From positions 124,001-188,000 of the forward strand of contig WOUO01000015.1 of assembly GCA_017139535.1 (NCBI GenBank): 64,000 nt of DNA, given 5' to 3'. Both the position numbers and the translations under genes were made by a program. The stretch is from Trichocladium uniseriatum (Eukaryota; Ascomycota; Sordariomycetes; Sordariales; Chaetomiaceae). Within the stretch, counting starts at the first letter, position 1; the number at the start of each line of letters is the position of its first letter. Positions 1 through 11,581 of the stretch are shown piece after piece. The notes under the pieces were generated by a model, which saw only the letters and a program-made list of their open reading frames with translations, was not told where the DNA came from and did no database searches.

Positions 1-1647
1 ATCCTGTCTTTGTGGGACTGGGGTCATCCCAGCCTGTCAGCCCTGATCTCTGCAGACGGTCCAGCAAAGCGAGGTCTCGGTGAGGATAACCGGCAGGACG
101 TGTTGATATCTCGGGCCGGCCCTGCAATGCTGTCCGGCACCGCCATCGCCGCCGCAATATTGGGACTCCCCTTCCCCTTCAGACCCCATCCTATCCCGCC
201 AACTCGCGCCCTTCGCTCTCTAACCGCTAGTCTCCCCATCCTGATTCCCGGGCACGATTCGCATGACGTTGTCGCACTGCGGCATGCAAGAGAAGCAGGT
301 AATAATATGAATGCCGAGGGCGGGTCATGTGAAAGGGGAGAGAGGGGGGAGGAGGAATGGGAGACGGCAGGGACGGCAGGGCGCAAGAGGAGGGAGAGAG
401 CGGGGGAGAGAGATCCCCTGCGAAGTAAACACCACCATGCCCATGCGGCTGCTCATACATCGAAAGCTTCATCTCACCGAGCCCCAGCAAACTGCCTCAC
501 CACTCCTGCCACCGCATTAGCAAAAGGATCAGGCGATCGACAAAAGTCCACCCTCAGCCAGCAACGCCACCATTACCATGACGTCCGCCGCCGTCACCCC
601 CGCCAAGCCCGTGCACAGTATTATCCCCCGGAGATCTTTACACACGCCGAAGCGAGGCGAGACACACAGCAGCCCCGTTAGTCAGTCAGACGGCGAGTAA
701 CCTTGACTCGGCCCCAAACCACACCACACAACCCCACACTCGCTCGGGGTCCCGGAAGGCCGCAGCCGCCAGGACAGCCGTGTCCCGTTCCCGGGCCCTC
801 CAGCCGTCGGGATAGATCAGAACTATCACGTAAGGGAAGGGAACGTTCCATCCGAGTTTCCATGCGAGTTCCACCCGCCGGTTCCCAAGGGCCCGACAGC
901 CAGATGGACAACAGATAGACGGCGCCTTCTCCTCGGAACCCCAACCCAATCCAGCCCAGGGGGGCATGACAGGTTAGGACGAGGTCATATGCCCTCTCAC
1001 ATCTGCCCGAACCGCTCGGCTGTACCCAACCAGAACACGCACCTCGCCTCGGCGCCCTACATTCTTTCGCCCCGCACCCGGTAAGTTGGAAAGGGGCGGG
1101 GCGTGGGACGGGATATGACATGACATGAGCGTGGGATTCGAAAAAGTGGCCACAAGCAGCAGCGCAGTGTCTTGTTGCCTTGATTGATAATGCACGTATG
1201 TCATGCCATAACTGCAGCAGCTGTATAACACATACATACAAGTGACATATATACCGGTGGTCAGGATGCAGCGCAAGACAAAAGTCCCGTCCTCAACGGC
1301 CGAGTACTTACAGAAGTACGATGACGTGATACGGGGTGTCCAATAACTAGTAGAAGATAAAAAAGATGATGGCATTTCCTCTACAGGTATCCCGTCGCTG
1401 TACTCTAAAATAAATGAACAACAACGTATATACAACTCATACTCGCAGCCTCCCATCATCCTCCATCCCATCTGACACCCCCAAAACTCCCCGTGCGCCC
1501 CCATATGCAATGTGTTGCACAAACAGCGCAAGAAAGACAGACAGAAACAAAAATGCAAGACACAGACATGAGGGAATAAAAGAACGTGTACGCTACAACC
1601 CCCACCCTGACCACAACCACAACTACAGCACAGTACAGACCCAGCAG
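1..1647. other. intergenic region, no gene seen
   Basis: No convincing gene is visible. A purine-rich tract at about 327-415 (GGAG/GAGAG runs) is the complement of the CT-rich leader often found upstream of fungal start codons, so it could belong to a leftward gene whose coding part lies outside the window. Open frames here have low-complexity Arg/Pro/His composition and look non-coding. The right-hand 250 bases are probably the 3' UTR of the TMS1 gene. Confidence 0.5.
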
Positions 1648-3239
1648 TTAGTCAAAACCAAACCTCTCCGGCAGCACGGCGGGAGCGGTCAGCGTCCAGA
1701 TATACATGGCATAGCAGGCCCACGAGCTAACAATCTTGACCCAGCTCGCCCACATGGTACGGCCGACAGTCGCAAACCCATCACCGCTCTTGCTGTCGTC
1801 CCAGTCCATGGTCAGCAAGGTAGCCACCCAGGCGGTAGCCAGGAAGAAGATGACGTGGAACATGGCATAGTTGTACTGGGTGCTGGAGCGCTCGTCGTCG
1901 TGGGCGCCGCTGCTGCGGCCGTTGCCAGACTCGCTGTCGTCGTCGGACAGGAGCGCGTCGGCGGGGAGACTGCCTTCCTCGACGGCGCGGCGCAGGGCCT
2001 CGGCGCGCATGTGCCGGCGGGCGGCGGGCTGGGTGGTCACGAGGTCGTGCTCGTAGTAGGCTTCGTCGTCGTTGCTGTCGTCGGGCAGGCGGATGTGTCC
2101 GCCCGTCTTGCCGCTGCCGCCGAGGCCGAGGCTCTGGGTCGCGGCGCGCGTGGTGGTGTAGGCTACGGTGAGCATGGTGACAATGGCGCCGACGACGATG
2201 GTAGTAGTGCGCGTGCCCTGGCCCAGGACGAGGGGGTTGCAGCGGCGGTCTTCGGTCTCGTCGGGCTCCATGGACACGGCGGACATGGTCAGGTAGGTGC
2301 AGTAGACTGCTACCATGGCAGCCTGGGCCAGGCCGGCCTTGGGGTTGTGCATTTGCACGGTCGGGTGCACCGAGATGACCGAGATGCCGATCCAGAGGAG
2401 GAGGTTGATGGTGATGGCGGCCTGGTTCATGGAGCAGCCGCTCGAGGCGAAGAAGATGTACTGCACAATGGTCATGGCCAGCGACGCCAGGTACATGCCC
2501 AGGGTGGAGCCGATGAGGACGACGCGCCACGTCTTGGACTCGGTGTCTTCGATCTGGGCGAGGCAGTACTCGGCCCAGTTGTGGGCCAGGTCGACGAGCA
2601 GGATTAAGCCGAGGATGAGGAACAGCATGGCGCACACCATGGCCACGTAGTTGCCCCAGAACTGGAAGAAGGTGTCCGGGATGAAGAAGGTGAGCACGAT
2701 GAGGCCCAGCCAGGCGATGATCTTGGGGCCCCAGTAGCCGTTCTGGATGGCGGCGCGCGGGTTCTTGGACGAGTTCACGCCGAGCATGAGGCCGGCGAGG
2801 ACGAGGTGGAACATGCCGAGGGCAAAGTTGATGCGGTGTACTGCCAGCCAGCCGTGGCAATCACCCTCGCCGCATTTGATACTGACGTAGTCGAGCATCA
2901 AGTGTTGTAGTTTCTCGACGGCCCATTTCGTGAGCATGATCCATGATAGTATCGAGTTGATTAGGAGGATGAGAGCGTAGGCGATACGGGTTGCGACACT
3001 ATCAGGTTGTATGTGAGTGAATGGCGGGGGGCCAAGAGCGTGACGAGGGGTACCGACCTGTTCCCGCATTTCCCGCATGCGCTGCACACCATGGAGCAGG
3101 TTGCGGCGCCGCAACAACTGGCAGCGAAGGAGACGACCTGACAAGTGTCAATTGCGATCTAATATTCAAGGGTATAGAAGGGACATACGGTGCCTAAGCT
3201 CGGCACCGCGAGCAGCGGCAGTGAGAGGAGAGCGCCCAT
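1648..3239 (-). CDS. TMS1: TMS1/SERINC family multi-pass membrane protein
   Basis: Three exons read on the minus strand: 3239-3189, 3137-3058 and 2998-1648, giving 493 residues. The start codon gives MGALLSLPLLAVPSLGT, followed by a Cys-rich stretch (ASCCGAATCS, CSACGKCGNS at about 22-44) and SVATRIAYALILLINSILSW, all typical of SERINC/TMS1 proteins. Donors are GTATGT and GTCGGT; the second join restores CGN-S-VATR. About ten hydrophobic segments follow. An acidic cytoplasmic loop at about 340-430 (DDSNDDE, SDDDSES) separates the last membrane helices. SERINC proteins sit in endomembranes or plasma membrane; a role in serine-lipid synthesis was proposed and lipid scrambling was shown for some animal members. 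The protein is close to the 473 residues of yeast Tms1. It is divergent with the MFS gene to the right. Confidence 0.93.
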
Positions 3240-4331
3240 GGCGACGGCTCGAGCAGGCCTTGGACCTCAGCCAAATATCAAGTGCGAAAGGGTCTCGGTA
3301 GTGTGTGCGAAATCTGAGGCGGGCCGCTAAATCGGCGCGGAATGGGCGGTTTCGCGACGGGGCGGCAATGGTGTGATGTTTGATGGAGTTGTCGACGGCG
3401 ACGACGGAGGTTGAAGCGGCGCCAACCGGCCCGCTGGATGACGACTGCGGGTTCCGCCAGTGCCAAGGCAGCCTAGCGGCCTGGCAGGGTCCGCCTTGCA
3501 CCAGCCTCCAAATCCTGAACAGGGGGTGCCTGCGCCACATGGGGCGTGATATTTCACGTGACTTTTCTTTGTTCAATTCTGTTCTGGTTAGCCCCAAATG
3601 TAGAGAATTGTTAAAATTTATAATCAGCGGGCCTAGATGGGCTCGGCAATTCTTGGCTTGGGAGCAGGGGAACCCGACTGGCTCTTGGCTGTACATTTAT
3701 CACCAAGACATGACACGACCACGTGCCTCAAATCAGGCAGCGGACATCCAGCACATAATTAAGGCACTTAGCGCCGCGGGCGGTGTGTGTCACGAGCGAG
3801 ATTTGTATCAGGCGGGCTTTTTTGGACGACGGATACTCGATTGCAGCCCTCGGCTTGTTGAAAGATACGAGGAAGACAATTACGAAGTACAAATTATCGA
3901 CTTCGTAATACTTGTATCCGGAGAGTTGGCGCTCCTATCGGCTCCCGGTAGCTGATACCCGACTGTCCAATGGCAGGGCCTAGGCGGCAACAAGCACATC
4001 AGACACATGCCACAGGGGTCAAGCGATGGGGGACCCCTGACATTGGCGAACGGGCCAAGCCTTTCGAAAGTTTGAAACCCACCCTATCCACTGTCCGCCA
4101 TCGCTCCTTAACTCAGCCCTCCCCCTTCCCTTCTCGTCACGATGATCACTTGCGCCCAAACCGAGCAGTAAATTTTCCGCACGGCAGCGCGACTTTATCG
4201 TCGCAACCAACTCAGCGCATCGCCGGGATGCCTCAAACAGGCTGACACTTTATTTTGCTATCTGAGCCCATCTCATCCGTTATCGGCCCTGTCCCTGCTC
4301 GTACTACGAATACCGCTGTAAAAGAGCAACA
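3240..4331. other. shared divergent promoter of TMS1 and MFS genes
   Basis: This 1.1 kb lies between two divergently transcribed genes and must hold both promoters. It contains a CACGTG E-box near 3555 (TTCACGTGAC) and a perfect 10-base inverted repeat (ATTACGAAGT at 3879-3888, ACTTCGTAAT at 3900-3909). A 190-codon open frame at 3380-3955 has no recognisable features and is not called a gene. Confidence 0.55.
3879..3909. repeat. perfect inverted repeat, 10-base arms
   Basis: ATTACGAAGT at 3879-3888 is mirrored by ACTTCGTAAT at 3900-3909 with an 11-base AT-rich spacer. It lies about 420 bases upstream of the MFS start codon. It could be a dimeric regulator site or a hairpin; nothing else identifies it. 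Confidence 0.6.
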
Positions 4332-6181
4332 ATGAGGGACCCAAAGATGCATCGCGCGCGCGTCGTGTCGAGCGTGGCCGCCACGCTGATCTCGCTGGCA
4401 TGCGGCACCAACGTAGGTTGTGCATGCTTCTCGCCGTTCAGCGGTTGCTAAAAGTGCCTTGAATTCAGTATGTCTACTCGGCATGGGCTCCGCAGTTCGC
4501 CGATAAGCTGCACCTCACCACCATCGAGACCAACCTCATCGGCTTGGCGGGAAATCTGGGAATGTACTCCTTGGGAGTTCCCATCGGCTTCTTCGTTGAC
4601 CGACGCGGACCCCGCCCGTTCGTCATCGCCGGCTCGCTGTTCCTCGCCCTCGGCTACTTGCCGTTCCGTCATGCTTTCGAGACCGGCTCCGGTTCCGTGC
4701 CCATACTGTGCATTTTCGCCTTCTTTACCGGCCTGGGTGGCTGTATGTCCTTCTCCGCTGCAATCAAGACGTCGGCCCTGAACTGGCCCCGCCACCGGGG
4801 CACCGCGACTGCCTTTCCCTTGGCTGCCTTTGGACTCAGCGCCTTCTTTTTCTCGTTGTCTGGCACCGTCCTCTTCCCCGGCAACACGGGCGCGTTCCTC
4901 ACGCTCCTGGCTGTCGGAACCTTTTGCCTGACCTTTTTCGGCTTCTTCTTCCTCAAGGTCTACCCGCACCCGTCGTACCATAGCCTCCCCACCGACTCTG
5001 GGCTGGCCGACTCGCAGCGATTGCACCGCACCATATCCGAGGAGGCCAAGCGGGGGCGCCGCTCTTCCGATTCAGAACCCGGTATGTCGCCCACTACCTA
5101 CACGACTCCCGCGACGACGTCGGCACAGGTTGTGGGCGCACCGGAGGTAGTGGCCGAGTCTTCCAAGGACAACGTCGCCCCCGCGTGCTACCAGACTGAT
5201 GTCGAAGCCGCTCTCCCCAGCACCGCGGAAGACCCATCCCAGGAGTCCCCGGATGTGGACGAGACGTCGTCCCTCGTGTCCAAGTCGTCGTCGTCGCTCG
5301 CGGGCGACGTCCTCGTGCAGAACAGTGTTGATATGGATCGCTCGCATCGTATAGATATCCGGGGCTGGCGCCTGCTTAGCAATGCCGACTTCTGGCAACT
5401 GTTTATCATCATGGGTATTCTGGCCGGCATTGGCCTGATGACCATCAAGTAAGTCCCCATTTTCAAATCCTAACGAAGACGGGCTAAAATGATTACGCAG
5501 CAACATCGGGCACAATGTTCATGCGCTATGGAAGCGGTTTGATAACTCGGTTGAAGACGCTTTCCTCGTTAAGCGCCAGCAGATGCACGTCTCGTTTCTT
5601 TCCATTGGCAGTTTTATTGGCAGATTACTGAGCGGTAAGGACCTTCAGTGCCAACCAAATACCCTATTGAGGAGTTTTGAACGCTAACTCTACCCCTAGG
5701 TGTCGGATCCGACTATCTCGTAAAGAGACTGCACGCCAACCGCGCCTGGTGCCTTGTCATTGCCTGCCTCGTCTTCTGCATCGCCCAGATATTCGCAATC
5801 AATGTCGTCAACCCGCGCTTTCTGGGCTTCGTCTCGTCTCTGTCTGGTCTCGGCTACGGCTTCCTCTTTGGCGTCTTCCCCTCCATCGTGGCCGAGTCGT
5901 TTGGCATCCACGGCCTGAGTCAGAACTGGGGGTTCATGACACTCGCCCCGGCCCTCTCGGGCAACGTTTTCAACCTGCTCTATGGCGCTGTCTTTGACAG
6001 CCACAGCGTTGTGGGAGGTGACGGCGAGCGGCATTGCCCGGATGGTGTCGACTGCTACAGGAATGCGTATTACATCACGCTGGCTGCGTGCGGTGTAGGC
6101 ATTGCGGTGACGTTGTCGACAATCCGGAGCCAGTACCGCCAGCGGTTACGCGACGAGGGGAAGGGGTCCGCTGAGGATTAA
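4332..6181 (+). CDS. MFS transporter, nodulin-like/monocarboxylate-type
   Basis: Four exons: 4332-4412, 4469-5448, 5501-5634 and 5700-6181, giving 558 residues. The first exon encodes the start of helix 1 (MRDPKMHRARVVSSVAATLI) and splices to YVYSAWAPQFADKL. The motif GFFVDRRGPRPF at about 63-75 is the MFS loop 2-3 motif A. The stretch KTSALNWPRHRGTATAF is characteristic of the nodulin-like/MCH1-YMR155W group. A hydrophilic Ser/Thr-rich loop at about 200-320 separates the two six-helix halves, and FWQLFIIMGILAGIGLMTI begins the second half. The substrate cannot be told from sequence; family members are often labelled monocarboxylate transporters without proof. Residues GHNVHALWKRFD follow helix 7. 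Single-copy start with adenine at -3. Confidence 0.9.
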
Positions 6182-6740
6182 GACGGCTCCTTGGGGCGAT
6201 GGGTTCCGAGGCGGAGGTGAGACGCTCGAGGAAGCCCTGTCGCCAAATGTTGAGGAAGATGGGGAGCTGTATTCTGCCGAGAACACAGAAACTTGGAGTA
6301 GAGCGATAGATGGGCAGCAGGTTGTATGGATCAGAACAAGAGGGCGTTCGGCGGCGCAGCGCATCAGGGGTTGGCGTTCTGGATATTTAGACCGATACCT
6401 GATGACAAGATTTGGGGTTGTTTTGGGTTCTATAGGGGATGCAGAACGGCACAGTATATGGGTTCATCACATACCATACATAGATATTACGAGGTATCTA
6501 GTTCAAGATCATGGCTGTTGCTCCCACTTCGATGCGCGAACCCTGATGGCTACACAGGGTGGTGATAAACCCTAACCCTGCTCCTCGCCCCACTTCCACC
6601 CCTGCGAGCGCGGTTCCACCGGACACCCTTCCCTTCCCATGTCGCTCCCAGGTCCGTAACGCCGTCGCGACCGACATCGCGAGACCTCATCGACCGCTGC
6701 TCGACACCAAGACAGCAGGCGGACAGCCCGCGCCGCAGCC
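6182..6740. other. spacer between MFS and AP-2 sigma genes
   Basis: Contains the 3' UTR of the transporter and the promoter of the AP-2 sigma gene. A telomere-like sequence (AAACCCTAACCCT) is at 6567-6579, 162 bases upstream of the AP-2 sigma start. No gene is seen. Confidence 0.55.
6567..6579 (+). promoter_or_regulatory. telobox-like AAACCCTAACCCT
   Basis: Two telomere-type CCCTAA units lie 162 bases upstream of the AP-2 sigma start codon. Such teloboxes bind Myb-type factors (Tbf1/Teb1 class) in other fungi and plants. Function here is inferred from position only. Confidence 0.45.
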
Positions 6741-7329
6741 ATGTTGTCTTTTATTCTCATCCAGAACCGGCAGTATGTTATCCCCCGCTCAATTGCGTTT
6801 CCTAATCCCCCATTTCCATGTTCCGCCGTGCTAACGTTTCCCTCCTCTCCTTCTCAGGGGCAAGACCCGCCTGGCCAAGTGGTACGTCCCCTACACCGAC
6901 GAAGAAAAGATCAAGATCAAAGGCGAGGTAAACCACCCCTACTTCCCCGTCAACCAATCAAGCAACCAAGTCTAACCTCGTCTTCTTTCCCTTCCTCAGG
7001 TCCATCGCCTCGTCGCCCCGCGCGACCAAAAGTACCAGTCCAACTTCGTCGAGTTCCGCAACCATAAGCTCGTCTACCGCCGCTACGCCGGCCTCTTCTT
7101 TTGCGCCTGTGTCGACACGAATGACAACGAGCTCGCCTATCTCGAGGCCATCCACTTCTTTGTCGAGGTGCTCGACGCCTTTTTCGGCAACGTGTGTGAG
7201 CTGGATCTGGTTTTCAACTTTTACAAGGTGTATGCGATTCTGGATGAGGTGTTTTTGGCCGGGGAGATTGAGGAGACGAGTAAGCAGGTTGTGTTGACGA
7301 GGCTGGAGCATTTGGATAAATTGGAGTGA
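6741..7329 (+). CDS. APS2: AP-2 adaptor complex small (sigma) subunit
   Basis: Three exons, 6741-6772, 6858-6927 and 7000-7329, encode 143 residues, the usual length for fungal AP-2 sigma. The chain begins MLSFILIQNRQGKTRLAKWY, the longin-fold start of the clathrin adaptor small chains, and includes VEFRNHKLVYRRYAGLFFC and VLDAFFGNVCELDLVFNFYK. The alternative is AP-1 sigma, but NHKLVYRRYAGLFFC and the length favour AP-2. The protein is part of the endocytic adaptor core at the plasma membrane, where sigma helps bind dileucine-type cargo signals. Both introns have strong ends (GTATGT..CAG, GTAAAC..CAG). The CT-rich leader and Kozak context GCCATGT support the start. Confidence 0.95.
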
Positions 7330-8823
7330 GTGGGGTTGGGATAAAAAGACTGCGCGGGCGCTAGGGAGGAAAGTCCTAAGGGCATACATTATTGGGTTCT
7401 GGCGCGCAAGGGAGGTGATGGCGCGCAGACAAAAGTCAGAGGACGGCTTGCGCAGTTGTGAACGGACGGAGGTGGTCTGGAAGCCGACCGAACCAACCGG
7501 CCCGTCGACGGTCGTCGAGGTTTAAGGGTCGTACCCGACACAGTTACGATGGAGAATGACCGGGCCAGGCTGTCTCAATATCGGGGGAGCCAAGAGGATC
7601 CAGGAGGGGATTTTTATCGGCCGGGGAAGGAAGCCGTGTGGGGGGGCAAGGAAGCCGTCGGCCAGGACCACGATCGCAAGCTCCCCCAAACAGGATTCGG
7701 GATGAGCACAGGGGAGCCAAGGTCCAGATGCCAGCCGCGAGGAAAGATGGTTCGGGCGCATGATGACGCGAGAATCCAGTCGTCAACCTAAAACCTCCTA
7801 CCAGAGAGAATCGCGGACACGACCTACGGTAACACCGACAGGGGGCGGTTGACAGAAGATCTAAATATTACACAATATATAGAAATAACCATAGCAGGCG
7901 TCAAGCGCGCCCGCACAACCCATCGCGATCCGAGCCTCCTCACAGCGCCCATCCATGGTAGACGTGATTCCCAAAGGGCAAAGGCGACAACCCGCTCCCA
8001 TGCAGCAGCTCGGCCGCCTCACAGTTGGGATCCCAGTACAAAACTCTCCTGGGCGACTCGGGCGGATTCCTCCTCGCCGACACACATCACCACGTTTTAG
8101 CACGCCCCTCCCGGCTCGGAGTTTGTCGGTGAGAGTTGGTGCAGTTGGTGCAGTTGGTTTGGTCTCCCCCCTCCTTGCGCGCCACATTGGCAAACCGTGT
8201 GTCTATTCAGATGCTTCCTGTCCGGGTCGTCACCAACTTCCCCTCTTTCTGTGCAGGACAATTCGGCATCACCTATCGCGGATGCAGGCCAGTCATGGGC
8301 AGCATATCCAACATCCCACGCAGTCAAAGTATTTTTGGTGGCAACGGCACCAACGGCACCAACCGCCCTATCCAGTGCGAATCATATCATTCCTAGATGT
8401 GGAGCGTCATGCTGTTTGTTCTTCCATCAAAGCGACAGCTGAGGACGGTTTGAGTTGCAGCAAACACCATGGACGACTCATCGACCGCCTTTGTGATATT
8501 CCGCAATTGCTACAGCTTACTCGTCGAGGTTCAAGTTCTAAAAACACCACACCGTTCCAACCACCACCCCGCCATGCACTCGGCCCCGACGAGGATAAAG
8601 AGCCCGGCTCTCCTCTCCATCCCGTGCCCTCAAACTTGTTCAGCTTATACTCTCACTAAGGTCGTGTTTTAGATTCTAGGCCCTGGCAACCTCCCAGCAA
8701 GCCTTCCGGTCAGTTCCCTCGGACATGCTTCGAACATACATCAACTGACCCTGCATATCTAGGACAAACCAACCCCTATTCTCACCCCAGGAGCACTTGC
8801 AGAGCAGCACACACACCGCCACC
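7330..8823. other. intergenic region, no gene seen
   Basis: A 1.5 kb stretch between two plus-strand genes. Several overlapping open frames are Arg/Pro/His-rich and lack splice-consistent continuation. Short direct repeats (GTTGGTGCA three times near 8137-8160, and AACGGCACC twice near 8342-8360) are the only structure noted. Confidence 0.5.
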
Positions 8824-9499
8824 ATGCTCCTCCAAAAGATCACCCTCCTGCTCACCGCCAGCCTGGCCAACGTCCAAGCGGCCGCTGTTATCCCTATCAT
8901 CCTCGACAAAAGCGGCCGCACCCTCTTCCATCTCCAGAGCCGGGACGTGGAGTCGGGCACCCTAACCTACTGGGGCGACGGCTCGGCCATCGCGAGTCTA
9001 ACCAACGTGGACTGGGACGCCGGATGGAACGAGACAGCCACCGATTCATCTGGCGACAGCAGCAACAACAACAACAACAGCAGCAGCAGCCAGGCGACAT
9101 CCAACACCAACACCAACGACCAGCTGTCATCAAACTCGAACAACAACATCACATCCACTGAGAAGCGCGCTCCCCCCGTCTGCTCCCCCTTCCAGCAGAT
9201 CTACTGCTCGACCAGCAACAGGGCCCTTTCGTCCGCGTGCTCCAACCTAGTCTGGATCCTTCAGACAGTCCCCAAAGCCCGGGTCCCGAGCGGCACCAGC
9301 TCCATATTCGTTTACTGTCGTCGGCCAGACCTGCTGGATCGCCTGGACCAAACCGGCCGGTGGCTTCCTCAACGAGGAGCTCCTCGGCGGGGCCCAGGCA
9401 ACGTATGAGGTTTGCAAGGGCGAGAATGGCGTGTCGGGTTGGGCGGAAAAAGTCACGCTCGGCGGCGTCTGCAACGTCAAGCAGTGTATGTCTAATTAG
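8824..9499 (+). CDS. secreted WD-like-domain protein, interrupted frame
   Basis: The ATG in context CCACCATGC opens a signal peptide (MLLQKITLLLTASLANVQAA). It is followed by a KR-like processing site (EKR near 122), a Ser/Asn-rich low-complexity linker and a cysteine-rich domain (CSPFQQIYCSTSNR). The domain continues in the next frame as VGQTCWIAWTKPAGGFLN, CKGENGVSGWAEKVTL and GGVCNVKQCMSN to a TAG at 9497-9499. The two halves match the pattern of the small secreted WD-like-domain family of ascomycetes. The second frame has a stop at about 9248, so the switch lies between there and 9408, most likely near 9305. A one-base indel or an intron with a poor donor (61 or 79 bases) would both join the halves. 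Lineage-specific, function unknown. Confidence 0.55.
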
Positions 9500-9695
9500 G
9501 GGGGTTGTTAGTTTTCTGTTTGGGTTGGTTTGGATATGGCTGGGGGTCGGGATTCTTTTCTTTCTTATAGGTATTGTACATTAGTTTTAGCAGGGTTGGT
9601 ACATGATGGGGGCTCAACGCTTTTATTTTTTCTTTTCCCTTGATGCCTAGTAATTACACTATTTTATGCTCTGCTTTCCCTTGCTCGTGAAAGGC

Positions 9696-11581
9696 TTACA
9701 TACAGGTCGAATCGGCAGGCTCGACGTCCATGGCCAAGTCCACCATCTCCTCTTCGGCACCTTGCTTCTCTGCCGTCGCCTCCCACTCCATCCCCTCGGT
9801 GACAATCTCCTGCCCGTTCTTGTTCTCTTCATTCTCATCTTCGTCATTATCTGACTCGCTCTTAGTATCGGATCCAAGGAAGTCTCTCAAACCAGGACGG
9901 GTCTTCTTGTTCTTGAAGGCTTCATGAACCCAGATATGCTTGTGGTTCTGGAGCAACTTGGCAACAGAAGCGCTGTAAGGGCGAGAGTACTCGACGCCGT
10001 CGATTAGCAACAGCAAATCTGTCTTTGTACTCTCGGCTCTGATCATCTCTAGGAGTGCATCCTCGAAACGTTGTGCCTCACAGGAATCGAGCCCCGCGCT
10101 CGTCTTGGTAACGGGCACATCTGGCATGTCAGCGTCCATCTCTTCGTCCTCCCAAGGTCGGCTGATCCGGAGCCTAGTGAGAGACTTTGACGGCGCTTCC
10201 CCATCGCAATCGTCCCAGTACGACAATCGCCCTTCATCTCTGGGCTTCATCTCCTTCACTAAATCGTCAGCGAAGACCACCTTCTTGGGCGTCTTCTTTC
10301 TTGGGAGCTCGTTGCGATGGGGACGCTTTTTCAGAGCATGGGGGCGAGGAGGTGAGGGGCTCATGGACCCGCGCAAGTCGAGATGGTCCCGATGGCGCCG
10401 CTTCGGGCTTCGTCTCTCATGCCACCCATCCCGACGGACAGGGGACGGGGAGCGACTCCTCCGACGTAGGTCATCATACCAGAGCGATGTACCCTGAGAC
10501 CGCGACGCACGATTATCCCAGAAGTCATCATCGTACACCTGCCGCCGACGATCTTCGCCAGTTCGATCGTTGGCCCTCATAGCCTTACGCCTTTTCCTTC
10601 CAAGGGAGGCGGGGTCTGGGTGCTTGGGGCAGAGCTGGATGAAATGCTCGCCGGCCTTCTTGCAAATCTTGCAGATATAGCTCTTCGGCGGCCGCCTATC
10701 AAAGGCGGGATCCATATTGGTCGGGCACTCCTTGAGTAAGTGCCCTAGATAATGGTGAGCTACCAAGATACCACAGGTGAGGGAGATCTGAACTTACCAG
10801 GAATCCCGCAACGAGCGCAAACATAACCTGGCGGTGACTTGCTGTACGGGTTTGTCTCGCTTCTCGGGGTAACCTCGCGCGAGGCGAGGGGCGCTGGCAC
10901 TGACTTGGTGTTTACATAGGCAGCCTCGACGGGCTGCTTGTCGGAGGCGAAGTCAGCATCGTCGTCCATTGCAAGCCTGTTGGCTCCCGTCAAAAACGAC
11001 AGATCTGATTTCCCAACTTGAGCGGCGCTACGCGACTGGCCGTGATGCTTGGGCGACCTATCAGGGGAGATGACGATACCCTCCGGTTCATCGCCGTCTA
11101 ATTCGACGGCCTGGGTCGCTTGGGATAGCTTCAGCCTGTCAGGGTGCATCTGACCATAGCATCCATCCGGTCCCACATCCACCTGGCTGTTCCCTGCCTG
11201 AGAAGGGCGAACAGTTGAAATCTGATGCCGTAATTCGGCCTCGGCGATGCTCAGTCTTCTCGAGCTTGCCGGGTCACCAATGATCTGGGCATGCTGCCAG
11301 TCATGGAATGCTTCGGTAATGTCGCAGTCGTCGTTGGACAGCTCCTTCAAGAACCGATGCCACGAGGTAATCTCGTCCGTGACTGCGTCCTGGTCTGAGA
11401 TGTCGACGGCCATGAGGCGCTCGTGGAGCCACATGACATAGATGTTGAGAATCTGCTTCTCGCTCACCTCGGCGGGCAAGTTCTTGGTTATCGCATCCTG
11501 AAGCCGGGGGAGAGAGAGGTCCTCAAAGCTGTCGAGGCCCAGTATCCCGAGGTTCTGTTTGATCTTGTCTGAGTGGTCCAT
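9696..11581 (-). CDS. double CCHC zinc-knuckle protein
   Basis: Two exons, 11581-10798 and 10744-9696, encode 610 residues. The join (donor GTAAGT, acceptor TAG) completes the first knuckle, Cys255-Cys258-His263-Cys268 (VCARCGIPGHLLKECPT). A second knuckle follows at Cys286, Cys289, His295 and Cys300. The spacing and the linker NMDPAFDRRPPKS resemble the knuckles of Mpe1/RBBP6-type RNA 3'-end processing factors, but the N-terminal ubiquitin-like DWNN domain of Mpe1 is not apparent. Behind the knuckles is a long basic Arg/Ser-Pro-rich region (about 300-440), then an acidic tail. An RNA-binding nuclear role is likely but unproven. The ATG at 11581 (GAAGATGG) was chosen; the frame stays open upstream to a possible CAG acceptor near 11670, so an extra 5' exon is possible. 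Confidence 0.8.

Noticed and set aside
10..681. 223-codon plus-strand open frame at the left edge
   Set aside because: Low-complexity Arg/His/Pro composition and no recognisable family.
3380..3955. 191-codon plus-strand open frame
   Set aside because: No domain, no splice-consistent extension, sits in the shared promoter of two divergent genes.
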